A stretch of DNA of 64,000 bases from Streblospio benedicti (Eukaryota > Annelida > Polychaeta > Spionida > Spionidae), in NCBI GenBank assembly GCA_019095985.1, contig CM032659.1:25400053-25464052 (forward strand), written 5' to 3'. The translations under genes were made by a program, and so were the position numbers. Shown piece after piece: positions 1 through 9,805 of the stretch (the first letter of the stretch is position 1; each line of letters begins with the position of its first letter). Under the pieces are notes generated by a model that saw nothing but the letters and a program-made list of their open reading frames with translations, was not told where the DNA came from and made no database searches.

Positions 1-308
1 ACCATATGCCGCCACAAACACAATGGCAGTAATTTTAGAAGTAGTGAGGTAAAATAGAATGAAAGAATGAAAGAAAGAAAGAAAAAAAAAATGATTTCAA
101 TTGGTCTTCTTTCGTATGCCAGGTCCCGCGAGGTCATGTTTTGATAGATACGCATCCAGCATTTCAATGTGGGGATGACGATACTCAGTACAGACACGTT
201 ACACAACGCAAACTAGAGAATGCACCAGTTGCTTGAAAAGAGCAATGTGCACGATCATGTGATCAGCTGTGGAACAGTGCAAAAGATAAATAATGTTCGA
301 TGCAATAT
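1..308. other. Intergenic, no gene seen
   Basis: No coding potential is visible. A short A/G-rich run of GAAA-like units lies at about 60-91. Confidence 0.6.
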
Positions 309-709
309 TTAGGGACTATTCAGTATTTATGACAGGGTGGGGTAGGAGGATTTTCCAAAAATACTGTGAAAAAAATAATAGCCCCCCCAAAATCTCTGAA
401 AAAAATGGTAACCCCCCTTGATTTCATGTGACAGAAATTGATGACCCCCCCTGCAAATTACGCATTCATTGTAAGCTAACTCAAATCCTATTTGATTGAT
501 ATCCATAATATATATATATAAAAATAAATCTTACTACAGAATCTCAAAAATAGGGGTAAATTTTCTATGAAAAAAATTGATAGCCCCCCCCCCCTCAAAA
601 GTGTGTGAAAAAATTGATAGCACCCCTACCCCTCCATTGTGACAAAAGTTCATGGCCCGCCCTAAAATCCTCCTACCACACCCTGTCGTAATTACTGAAT
701 GGTCCCTTA
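309..709. mobile_element. Non-autonomous inverted-repeat DNA element (MITE)
   Basis: The left end begins AGGGACTATTCAGTATTTAT and continues GACAGGGTG. The right end is its reverse complement with few mismatches (CACCCTGTCGTAATTACTGA, then ATGGTCCCT). The ends are therefore terminal inverted repeats of about 30 bp around a 400 bp body with no ORF. The interior is itself periodic: a block of A-rich sequence with TGATAG or similar followed by a run of C recurs about six times at roughly 40-60 bp spacing. The superfamily cannot be named without a transposase-bearing relative. Confidence 0.8.
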
Positions 710-734
710 GGGGTTGAAGGCAACAAAATCAAGT

Positions 735-838
735 CTTCAGCACCCGGTATTCCCAGGCGGTCATCCATCCAAGTACTAACCGGGCTCCTTCGGTGATCGG
801 ACGAGAACCCGTGTTTTCCACGTTATATGGTCATAGAC
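735..838 (-). pseudogene. 5S rRNA pseudogene
   Basis: Read on the minus strand, the sequence matches metazoan 5S rRNA. The 3' half is nearly perfect, including GTTAGTACTTGGATG and the GACCGCCTGGGAATACCGGG segment ahead of TGCTGAAGACTT. The 5' half (GTCTATGACCATATAACGTG, then GAAAACACGGGTTCTCGTCC) is also recognisable. About 15 nt expected between ATCACCGAAG and GCCCGGTT (the AAGCAACGTCGG region of functional copies) are missing, so helix III/loop B and part of the internal promoter are damaged. It is probably a dead copy or the remnant of a 5S-derived SINE. Confidence 0.85.
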
Positions 839-1502
839 AACGAGGCACAATGCGCAAAGCGTTTTATTCTGGACTTACTCTTGGCAATCACTCCGTTTTT
901 TGCTGGATGTCATCACCCACAAGTCATGACTTGGCGACTACCTACCCCGGGAGCTTTTGTGAAGCAGAGTGGCGCGTGTTTTCATGAGTAAGGAAGACCA
1001 TGGTACTGCACACAGATGAACAGTTATGATGTTTGAGATATTGCAAGATGGCCACCAAAATATAACAAAAAATTGTCAAAAATGCATCATGGACGAGGCA
1101 TTGCTTTCTGTAATCCTCACATTTAGGACCGGTTTGGTAATTTTATTCTATATTCCCATAAGGTATACTGTTTTCTATTTCAAAAATTAAGGTTGATTCG
1201 CAGTAGCCAAACTGACTTTGAAATATCGGTGACCATATTTATTTTCTGAAAAATGACCCGGTTGCCACATGTCCACCTTGTCTAAAATGAAGAGCTAGCT
1301 AGATGATGCTCTAACATTCATGAACATTATCGGAAAAGAAAATCTGTAGACCTCATTTGTATACACATACTATAGTCCATCAAAGACAGGAGCTGTTAAA
1401 TATGGCCGCCGATATTTCATGGACATTTGGAAACCCTACAGGACCTCATAATTTCCATATTATTTCAATTGAGTACATGATTTGGGGTTCTAACTTCATA
1501 TT
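839..1502. other. Intergenic, no gene seen
   Basis: AT-rich sequence with no supported gene. The short frame at 793-987 runs through the 5S fragment and is not a gene. Confidence 0.55.
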
Positions 1503-1690
1503 AACTTAATTTCTTCTCTACCAAAATGTTTACCACCAAGTTCCGAAAAATCTCCACACGTGAGTCTATATCCAGTTATTCACATTCAAAGCGCATTGGC
1601 AGCATTCAATTTAGTGACATATAGACGATATGGAGAAATGTTTTGGAACTTGAGTTATAAACATTATGGTAGAAATTGAGTTATCGTTTT
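1503..1690. repeat. Inverted repeat / hairpin
   Basis: The left arm (about 1503-1558, TAACTTAATTTCTTCTCTAC...) is the reverse complement of the right arm (about 1628-1690, ...GGTAGAAATTGAGTTA) with moderate divergence. The loop is about 70 nt. It looks like an old palindromic MITE. Confidence 0.6.
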
Positions 1691-1823
1691 TATTGTGATG
1701 ATTAAGAGTGTGGGTTGTTTTGGAAAAAGAGAATGCTGTTTGAATCACCATCATGTTTCGTCCAGAACTTAATTAACCTTGACATCTTTACAAAATAGTT
1801 TTCATTTTACATTGATCATATAA

Positions 1824-1901
1824 GGTAAGAACTTAAATCTAATTAGAAAGGTAAGAACTTAAATCTAATTAGAAAGGTAAGAACTTAAATCTAATTAGAA
1901 A
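1824..1901. repeat. 26-bp tandem triplication
   Basis: Three identical 26-bp copies run head to tail, beginning GGTAAGAACTTAAATCTAAT, at 1824-1849, 1850-1875 and 1876-1901. The identity implies a recent origin. Confidence 0.95.
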
Positions 1902-3308
1902 TACACTTTTCACATGATACACAGTCTATCAGACGACATTCGACATTACATTCACCATATTCATGGTATGGACATAATGGTTTAATATCCTACAACAAAA
2001 TTTTCAATATCCTTATTATCTTACATGTACTTAACTGTATAAGATTTTTTTACAAGATAACAATGTACTCAGTTCACAATGTGCTCAGGTCATTTATTCA
2101 TCACTCATTCAGAGATGGGTATTAAGCAAATGTTTGTTGCAGTGCTTGCAACTGCTTTTAAGTTTTTTCAATGTCCATCCACATCCAGAAGCAAAATTTT
2201 GTGATTTCCGAATGTGCACACGCCTTTCACCTGTTCCCTCTGCTAAATACCATACCCAAGCATTATAGCTGATTACATTCCACTTGTTTCAGTTTTGTGG
2301 GTGTTTTGTTATATCTCAATACTATCAATACCATCAGTTTAGGTCGCCTATCATTACCCATAGCATCGGCCCAAATGAATATCTAATATTAACGTGAACC
2401 TCCTCAGTGTTTGTCTAATTTATTCTTGTCGTTTACAAACACATTATTTACAAGTCGGTAATCCTTGTGCACTTACTTATGACTCATAAACAGATACCAT
2501 ACTGTCCAAGAACTTAAAAAACTAAATTCAAACTGTCTTTAAAACGTAAAAATCTTATAACACTAGAGTGAGTCTTTTGATGTTGCTTTCTAGTAATATT
2601 AGTCAACATCCTTCCATCTAGGAGATTGTATAATATTTGTGTCTCATTTGTACCATTTCACTGTTGTACTGTTAGCTGCATCTTCAATTAGCTTCTCCAC
2701 TGTTCCTTCTGCCTATAGTTACAGATCGATCGACCTTCATTAGTATAGGTGTCGACTGCGAGCTTTGGTCTTCCGTGGACCTGGTTTGTGAACTGGGTTT
2801 GGCCGTGAGAGTTGGTCTCCTGTAACCTGGAGGTCGACTGTGAGAGTTGGTGTCCCGTGACCTGCAGCAGCTCACCATGGGAATATCAGCAGCAGGCAGC
2901 AGTCCTATTACCATTTGCACTACATGGTCGTGCTGTCAGTGTTAAGTTATGTTTGCTAATAATTGTGTGAAATTGTGTCTATATTTATTTGCTATACTCC
3001 TGGGGTATGAAGGAGCCTTATCTTTAAGTGAAGTGGTTGGGTGGTGTAAATCAATGTCAATGTTTGAAGTGAATTATACAGAGCTGTATAGAGGATTGGG
3101 GTTTATTGAATGTAGCGCAGATGAGCAAACAAAAGAAAACCACAAACGAAACAAGCTTTTTATAGACAATGCAAAATCTAAACATGCATATTTAGAACAT
3201 TTTGAAATCAACTCCACAACAGTGTTCTTGATCGATATGTTTTCTAACACATCTCCATTTATAATCAATACCATAACACGGTAAATGTTGTTCAAGCTAT
3301 TGTTTTCA
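1902..3308. other. Intergenic and probable 3' flank of the minus-strand gene
   Basis: No supported gene. Imperfect repeats of GTGAGAGTTGGT-type sequence lie at about 2745-2860. An AATAAA on the minus strand (TTTATT at 2984-2989) could be the polyadenylation signal of the ankyrin/Mab-21 transcript, giving a 3' UTR of about 320 nt. A 111-codon plus-strand frame at 2949-3284 starts with a hydrophobic stretch but lacks domain features and lies antisense to that UTR. Confidence 0.45.
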
Positions 3309-4244
3309 TCAGTCAGATTGTGACCTTGCGGCAGGCTGTGTGTCTTGAGCTGACGTCAGAAATTGGGGCACTTCCGTACCTGGCTCCAGCAGCCACTGTA
3401 GTAGCCGGGCGTAGTTGAACGCACACCACCCATACTCGCCGTACTTGGCATCGATCAGGAGATTTTCACCCGGCAGCCAGAAGTTGCGCAGGTTTTGTGT
3501 CTTATAGGACTCTCTCAGTCGAGTGAACATTTGATGTGTGAGGTGGATCACCTGGTCAATGTCGAACTCTGGGCTCTGGGGTGGGTAGTCAGGTACTTCA
3601 TGGCAGTACTCTTCATACAAGCCAAAAATGGTCGTCTTCATGTGGTAGCTAGTGATGAAGCTGCTTACGCCCTCAAGCCATTGGAATTCTTCTGTGGTCT
3701 TTTCATCATCGATTTCAACTGTCGACTTAAGAACTTTTGGCGAGATAGACTTTAAAATCTTGCCTAATTGGTACGCTTTTTTAAAAGACATTGGCATTGT
3801 ATGAAACAACTGCTTTTCACACTTTTCGAATGATATACGAAATAGTGTGGGATCCTCATGAGCTCCTATTGCCCATTTGGCTATGAATCGACATCCATTC
3901 TTCCTCAAGTATTTTTGGCAAAATTCGTCTTGCCTGCACCATGGAGGATGCCAATTAGGGGAATCAATAGCGGGAACCATATCTACATCGAGGGGCATCC
4001 AGGCATAGTTGTCATCACTGTAGATGAGATCCAGGTGCCGTATAGTGACATCATCTGGACACACGTCTTTACAGCTCAATCTACAAAACATGGGAAACTG
4101 TTCCCAGAATTCAGGATCATTGAGCACTTCCCCAACATATCTGTAACTGTTCTGAAACAGTCCATTGCGGTCAAGGTAAAACTCTCCTGATCTGTCTAGC
4201 TCTGTGATGAGATGGGGATGCTGCTCTTGTATTTTAGAGACATG
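3309..4244 (-). pseudogene. Mab-21/cGAS-like C-terminal half, in frame after a TAA
   Basis: This is the continuation of the upstream frame after one TAA stop (4245-4247). The 39 codons after the stop are open and lead into a 272-residue frame (first codon at 4127, a GTG). They read as protein, for example LITELDRSGEFYLDRNGLF. Mab-21/cGAS hallmarks follow. The PLDVDMVPAI segment (D codon at 3981-3983) aligns with the third catalytic aspartate of cGAS (SVD...). FRISFEKCEKQLF, MSFKKAYQLGKILKSI and FITSYHMKTTIFGLYEE are the helical C-terminal lobe, where SYHMKT corresponds to the conserved SYHLKT. The frame ends in TGA at 3309-3311. No start codon with support lies here, so this half would be made only by readthrough, by reinitiation, or from alleles lacking the stop. 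It could also be a sequencing error or a recent inactivation. Confidence 0.8.
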
Positions 4245-7200
4245 TTATTTCTTAACTCTTAGCCTGCCAAAGTCAGCAGCATTTGTGTATTTCTCTGGTA
4301 ATTCAAAGTCCTGGATTGACAAAACACACTGTTGTAATATGTAGTCCCCTTCATCGGGCTGCATGGCCTTTGTGCCTTCACTCAGACTGCCAGCTTTCAC
4401 GGGTGTGAAGGCTGCATTTGGTGAGATCTGCTCAGCAACAGCCCTGATAAATGCATCCAAATTAGAAATTACAGTCTTTGCTATGTCTGTTTCTGTCACC
4501 CGTCCATACTTTTCTAGGAGCTTGTCCAGGTATTGTGAAGCGTTTTCGAAGTGCTTCTCCTTCCAACATCCAAGTTCACATACAGTTGTTTTCAATTTCT
4601 CTGATGGGACCTGAGGTCCAGCAGGTAAGTCAAGTAAACACCCAGACACTTCTTCCAAATCCATTTTGATCCCAGTTCCACTATCTGAAAATGTTTGCCA
4701 CCAATAAGAAAACCTACAACACATCATAACCATCTGCCTGGAACATATCTCTTTGATGTGCGGCATGAACAATCGGAATGTGTCTGGAAACTTGGTCATA
4801 TGACAGGCTGTGCTAATGCCAAACTTATCTGGTAGCAGGAGATCAGAATTTCTGCTGACCAGGTAGTTGCTGACCTCTGTCTTATCAAGTATAACAGTCA
4901 GGTGCAGGGCAGTCATGCCGTTGATATCCTGCTGGTTCACATCCACCCCATGTTCAATGATCCAATCCAGCATAGACCTAGATGGGAGATTAGTGGTGCT
5001 AGTGACTGCAGCATGTAGTATTGACCGACCAAGCTTATCCCTGGCATCAATGTGAGCTCCATGGTCTAGAAACATGGAGGCAACAGAGATACTATTTGTC
5101 TCACAGGCTCGAAATAGTGGGGTGTAACCCTTATAGTCGCCAAGGTTTACATTGGCACCAGACGCTATAAGATGCTTAACAAGTGTTAATATTCTGTCTT
5201 CTGCGACTTTGCTAAGGCCGTATGGTATCATCATGAGGGGAGATTCTCCCTGCCTGTTCAACGCGTTCACACCATGGAGACTTTTCAGTAGCTCATCTAC
5301 ACATCCAAACCGTAGGTGTTTACATGCTCTGTGCAGGGCGGTGTTACCGTTCACATCTGCTGTGGTAGGATCCATGCCTTGGTCCAAGAGAAAGTTCACA
5401 ATATCACGGTCACCAGCTTCACAAGCAAAATCTAGAACACTAACACCTTTTTTGTTAACTAGACATACGGGTTTTCCTGGTTTATTCTGTTTATTCTGAC
5501 GTACAGTACAGTGCTCAAAAATAGCAAGTATAATATCTGTGTGACCTGATTTACATGCAATGGCTAAAGGTGAAAGAAGCTCATTGTCTGTAATGTTCAC
5601 ATCACAGCCTTTATCCAGCAGAACTTTGACAAAATCTAGCCCATTGGACTCTGATGCTCGGTATAACGGTGTACATCCTGCGTGATCTGTAGCATCTATA
5701 TCGATCTCTGGGCAAGTGAGCAACCACTTTATTGTGTCCAGGTGTCCATGGATGACCGCTGTGGACAGTGGACTGCAGCCCACATAGTTTGGCCGTGTGA
5801 TGTCGCCACCAGCTCTATAGAGCATTTCGACAATCTCTGTATAACCCTGAGTGCAGGCCAGGAACAGTGCTGTCTCACCGGCGTTTGTGAGGTCATTGAT
5901 GTTTTTAATGCATCCTGATTCAAGTAGGAGCTTTACAAGGCGAAGTCTGTTAGGAATTGGAATATTTGCAATTTTGGCCATGGCTGAAATTTTCTTTTGT
6001 TTAATATTTTTCAGCTCATTGTAAGATTTATTTTCAAGAAATGTACGATAATCATAAGCGTAATATTTTACTTCTTCCTCATTTAAGAAAACAGACGCAT
6101 GAAGAGGGGAATGACCAAGGTCAGCTTTACTAGTATGCACAATGTCTTTAAATCGTAACAAATATTCTACTATATCATATTGACAGGCTGCACATGCCAT
6201 GAAGAACGGGGTCACAGAATACATAGTCTGATGGTAAATGTCAGCATTATGGTTTATGAGAAGCCTCACAATGTTTAAATCCCCATTTAAGCACGCACTG
6301 CATAATGGTGAATGTCCAGAATCAGTCAGAGAATTTACCTCTGCCTTGTGGTCCAACAACAGCTGGACCACTGATGTATGGCCATATTGGCAGGCAACAG
6401 CCAGAGGAATTGATCCATAACAGTCAGTCTGGTTCACAGCTGCCTGGTGGTCCAATAACAGCTGGACCACCTCCTTGTGACCATTCTGGCTGGCTTTAAA
6501 CAGAGGACTGGCCCCTGTGTTCCTAGCCTGGTTTACAGCTGCCTGGTGGTCTAATAACAGCTGGACCACGTCCCTGTGACCATTCCAGCTAGCAATAAGC
6601 AGAGGAGTGTCTCCATCACAGTCAGCCTGGTTCACAGCCGCCTGGTGGTCTAATAACAGCTGGACCACCTCCCTGTGACCTTTCTGGCTGGCTTTAAACA
6701 GAGGACTGGCCCCTGTGTTCCTAGTCTGGTTCACAGCTGCCTGATGGTCCAATAACAGTTGGACCACCTCCCTGTGACCATTCTGGCTGGCAACATTGAG
6801 CGCTGTAACACATTCTTTGTCTCCCTCATTGACATCTGCATGAGCCTCTATGAGTGCAGACACAACATCCAATTGCCCATTATAGCTTACATACCAAAGT
6901 AATGACCGACCATGTGCATTTACTGTATTTACATCACAACCCGAGCTCACTAATCTATTGATGGCACTAACGTCTATAATAGACATAGTTTCTGTCAACT
7001 CTTTTCCAATGACACGTTGTGTTTTGTTATCATAGGCCCTGAGGAGCAGCGTGAGAACAAAGCTAATGTCGTATGTGTCTACAGCCCATGACAGAAGCCT
7101 ACTGACAGCGGACACAGGGAGGTACTGCAGCACGTCTACTGCAACACTACCCGGTATTGCATTAAGCACATCCCTGACAGCGCTATGCTGTCCACAGTGG

Positions 7201-7697
7201 TAGGCTTGTTTTATTGCAGGTCCAGTAATAGTGGCTGGATCATCAGTAGCAATGTTGACTTTCTCACTAGGTTTTGTGGCTGGGACATTATCTATCATAT
7301 CAGTAGGTCTTGGAGCTTGGGCACTAGTTTTAGTGATTTCTGGTACACATGTGCCACTGACATTTTGGTCACTAGACTGGTGGTTGCTGCCAGACTGGTG
7401 ATTACTGCCAGACTTGTGATTACTGCAAGACAGGTGATAACTGCAGGACAGGTCATTATTGCTGGACTGGTTATTGCTACCGGACTGGTACGAACACCAC
7501 TCAGTATCAGCAGATTGATCCACGGTGTGTTTATTGTCTAAGAATACAGCCCCAACGGGCTGACTTCGAGTACTAGACTCATTAGACTTGTTTGTATTGT
7601 CAGCTGAGGCGCTAGACATGTCGTTTGTCTTGGACTGAGAATATTCATCTGGATAATTAGCATCTTTCGGATTTTGTTGGTCATTTATATTGCTCAT
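4245..7697 (-). CDS. Ankyrin-repeat protein with Mab-21/cGAS-like nucleotidyltransferase N-lobe
   Basis: Single-exon frame of 1150 codons. Residues 1-150 are polar and rich in Ser, Asn and Gln, with short SNHQSG-like repeats. About 230-960 is an ankyrin array with many canonical units (GHREVVQLLLDHQAAVNQ, TALHRACKHL, GYTPLFRACETN). About 1030-1100 is a helical spacer as in Mab-21 proteins. Residues 1101-1120 carry the nucleotidyltransferase signature KAGSLSEGTKAMQPDEGDYI: Gly-Ser at 1103-1104, then Glu1116 and Asp1118 as the catalytic E-x-D pair. Cyclic GMP-AMP synthase-like receptors of this superfamily sense nucleic acids and make cyclic dinucleotides; ankyrin arrays usually bind protein. 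The frame ends in TAA at 4245-4247, inside the enzyme fold, and the rest of the domain follows in the same frame. As annotated, it would give an ankyrin protein with a truncated, probably inactive enzyme. The ATG at 7697 is the first in the frame. An upstream 5' UTR exon is possible. Composition is much less GC-rich than the plus-strand genes. Confidence 0.85.
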   Translation of the reverse strand: MSNINDQQNPKDANYPDEYSQSKTNDMSSASADNTNKSNESSTRSQPVGAVFLDNKHTVDQSADTEWCSYQSGSNNQSSNNDLSCSYHLSCSNHKSGSNHQSGSNHQSSDQNVSGTCVPEITKTSAQAPRPTDMIDNVPATKPSEKVNIATDDPATITGPAIKQAYHCGQHSAVRDVLNAIPGSVAVDVLQYLPVSAVSRLLSWAVDTYDISFVLTLLLRAYDNKTQRVIGKELTETMSIIDVSAINRLVSSGCDVNTVNAHGRSLLWYVSYNGQLDVVSALIEAHADVNEGDKECVTALNVASQNGHREVVQLLLDHQAAVNQTRNTGASPLFKASQKGHREVVQLLLDHQAAVNQADCDGDTPLLIASWNGHRDVVQLLLDHQAAVNQARNTGASPLFKASQNGHKEVVQLLLDHQAAVNQTDCYGSIPLAVACQYGHTSVVQLLLDHKAEVNSLTDSGHSPLCSACLNGDLNIVRLLINHNADIYHQTMYSVTPFFMACAACQYDIVEYLLRFKDIVHTSKADLGHSPLHASVFLNEEEVKYYAYDYRTFLENKSYNELKNIKQKKISAMAKIANIPIPNRLRLVKLLLESGCIKNINDLTNAGETALFLACTQGYTEIVEMLYRAGGDITRPNYVGCSPLSTAVIHGHLDTIKWLLTCPEIDIDATDHAGCTPLYRASESNGLDFVKVLLDKGCDVNITDNELLSPLAIACKSGHTDIILAIFEHCTVRQNKQNKPGKPVCLVNKKGVSVLDFACEAGDRDIVNFLLDQGMDPTTADVNGNTALHRACKHLRFGCVDELLKSLHGVNALNRQGESPLMMIPYGLSKVAEDRILTLVKHLIASGANVNLGDYKGYTPLFRACETNSISVASMFLDHGAHIDARDKLGRSILHAAVTSTTNLPSRSMLDWIIEHGVDVNQQDINGMTALHLTVILDKTEVSNYLVSRNSDLLLPDKFGISTACHMTKFPDTFRLFMPHIKEICSRQMVMMCCRFSYWWQTFSDSGTGIKMDLEEVSGCLLDLPAGPQVPSEKLKTTVCELGCWKEKHFENASQYLDKLLEKYGRVTETDIAKTVISNLDAFIRAVAEQISPNAAFTPVKAGSLSEGTKAMQPDEGDYILQQCVLSIQDFELPEKYTNAADFGRLRVKK
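6340..6834 (-). repeat. Near-identical 99-bp ankyrin units with a 198-bp higher order
   Basis: Five consecutive 33-codon ankyrin units share almost identical DNA. On the plus strand this is the recurring block GGTCCAATAACAGCTGGACC with its flanks. The units alternate: RNTGASPLFKAS, then DCDGDTPLLIAS, then RNTGASPLFKAS, then DCYGSIPLAVAC. Two-unit modules of 198 bp have therefore duplicated recently, within about residues 289-450. Confidence 0.85.
7374..7491 (-). repeat. Short in-frame repeats encoding the Ser/Asn/Gln-rich N-terminus
   Basis: About six or seven imperfect units of about 18 bp (plus strand TGATTACTGCCAGACTGG) encode SNHQSG-like hexapeptides at residues about 69-108. They form a low-complexity, probably disordered tract. 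Confidence 0.8.
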
Positions 7698-8484
7698 CTT
7701 TGTTCATGTAGTGTGTAATTCTAGACTGTTAGAAATGTAGTTAAGTTTATTGTTATTGTGATTGTGTATTATCTTAGTAGTGCGAATGGTAACTTTAATT
7801 GGTCTGAAATGAAAATGAATATGATAAATATGTAAGTTTAATCAAATGATGACTTGTGAACATTTAAGAGACAACCCATCAATTAAGTTTTAGTATGGCA
7901 CAAAGCGTGCTTAAGTTAAGTCAACAATTACGTAGTGTTATAAATATATTTCATTTGATAAATCAGCTGTAAGTTTGACACAAGATTCATCACACATTTG
8001 ACGTTAAATACTGTAGACACAATCAAATGTTTATTTCTATCATCTTGGTCATGATGAGATGACATATTGTGTTTTACCAGGGTAAAATATGAAATTCATC
8101 AAAACATTTATGTTCTCATTACTTTAGCTAATATATACATTTTGTCTCATGGAGCAACGAAACTTTATCCTATATATTTATACGCTAATTTTTGGACTTT
8201 GTTCGGCTATCTCATCTTTAACCTGACTAGCTGGACGCCATCTAACAACAGAAGATCGTTCATGGTACTGTTAAGTTTTGCACGAATGTGTTTTTCATCG
8301 TCAAGATGGCCCTGATGATTGTTAATTAGCAGTTTAATAAGAAAAATAGCAGACAGCGGCAGCCATGACAGCGTCATGTGGAGTAGTGTGATGTCATATA
8401 GACGCCAAAGGCGTCACATGGGTTAAAATATTATAGGGATTACCACCACTTTGCCAGTTGGGCTATGTGTACATTAGCACGTTC
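7698..8484. other. Upstream flank of the ankyrin/Mab-21 gene
   Basis: AT-rich sequence that should hold the 5' UTR and promoter of the minus-strand gene. No clear TATA box or other element was assigned, and no other gene was seen. Confidence 0.4.
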
Positions 8485-8637
8485 AATCTAGACCACCTCT
8501 ATAAATACACCACCTCTATCATAAGATGATTTATAACATTCCCAAGTCTTCATAAAAAGACCATTGCAAACATAAAAGAGACCACCCCTATATTAAACCA
8601 CTTGACGCCAGTCCTTGGGCAGTCTTAATGGGGATGT
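8485..8637. mobile_element. Degenerate pogo-like MITE
   Basis: It carries the family's typical internal phrases (GACCACCTCTATAAATACAC, TTCATAAAAAGACCATTGCA, GAGACCACCCCTATATTAAA) and ends near TTTTACTG, a worn form of the TTCTACTG terminus. See the better copies at 48536 and 20093. Confidence 0.6.
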
Positions 8638-9467
8638 TTTACTGAAGTGTGTGAGAATATCTGTGCCATATAGAGAGCATTATGTTTCCATTTCCATAGA
8701 TACTAATTTTTCATCCCATAGCTTTTGCACATTAGATACCAAGTGCATTTTCAGTAATCAATGACTTACTTAAGAAGATATACTTCTCCGTCTTCGCCAA
8801 GTATACCATATCCAAGCTCAGAAATCCATAGCTTGATCTGTAGCTTGACCTCTTGCTCATTGCAAAAGATTCTATATTGTGTATAAGAACTTCCCTATCT
8901 CAATTTACCTTAAGTCTTTAAGGTTGTTCCAAAACACTCTTTCTCCATATCATACTTGATACTTGGAAGGTGCTAAATTGTCAGTACAATGATGTGTGCC
9001 AATATTATTTATTATTTATTTGTATGTAACGTTACTAAATAACAGAGCCAACGTTACAAAGTATCACCCATGCCCACAGTTTGCACAAGGGTGGTTGTTG
9101 GAGAAAAAGAGTGCCATACTCATTTCATACACTTTACTCAATATATCCCTTTCCTATGTCCATGGATGGGTCGTGGTGGATGGGTGGTGGTGCTGTCAGG
9201 ATGTGGGTAAGTGTCGTCAGGACAAGGGTGCTTGAAAATAAAATGCTGTAAAAACGTATTCATACACTCACCAAATATGTCTTTTTTCTATGACATGGAG
9301 GGCATTGTGTTCACATTTACATGGACACTAACATTTCCTCCCTTAGATTTTCATTTTACATGCCAAGTCAAAGGATTTCACCAATGATTTAATTGGGATC
9401 GTCTTATACGATTATGTAACTGGAGTGATTCAACGTGATTCTCAGCATGCCTCCTTGACCACACGGG
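8638..9467. other. Intergenic, no gene seen
   Basis: AT-rich sequence. Short frames here have no domain features. Confidence 0.5.
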
Positions 9468-9552
9468 TATAAGCTCTCCATCTCTATAAATACACCACCC
9501 CTATTATAAGATGATTTATAACAGTCCCAAGTCTTCATAAAAAGACCAATTC
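9468..9552. mobile_element. Fragment of the same MITE as at 8485
   Basis: It shares about 70 bp with the copy at 8.5 kb (TCTATAAATACACCACC, ATAAGATGATTTATAACA, CCCAAGTCTTCATAAAAAGA). The two copies derive from the same subfamily or from a local duplication. Confidence 0.65.
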
Positions 9553-9596
9553 ATGTCAAATGAGTTAAACAACCCAGAGCCTCCAATAAGGGACTC

Positions 9597-9805
9597 TAGT
9601 AAACATTATCATGGGGCCCTAGATTTTGCCAAAAATTTTACACATAATTCTTTTTTATGTGAAAGCACCAATACAGAAGAAGTCTCAAGTATATTTTTTT
9701 CAGGGGCCCCAAGTTATGTTAAATCCCTTAATCAAAGCAAAGCCGCAAATGACAAGGGGCCCTAGTGAACATTATGGGGCCCCAGATTCTACCAACATTT
9801 TTACT
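9597..9805. repeat. Imperfect direct repeat
   Basis: TAGTAAACATTATCATGGGG followed by CCCTAGATTTTGCCAA at 9597 recurs as TAGTGAACATTATGGGGCCC followed by CAGATTCTACCAAC at 9763. The spacing is about 165 bp. Two overlapping short frames cross it and are not genes. Confidence 0.6.

Noticed and set aside
2949-3284. 111-codon plus-strand frame with a hydrophobic start
   Set aside because: Antisense to the probable 3' UTR of the ankyrin/Mab-21 gene. No domain, no splice context, ordinary AT-rich codon use.
4207-4256. A 36-nt intron removing the in-frame TAA
   Set aside because: Much shorter than any normal animal intron. Kept only as a point to test with RNA.
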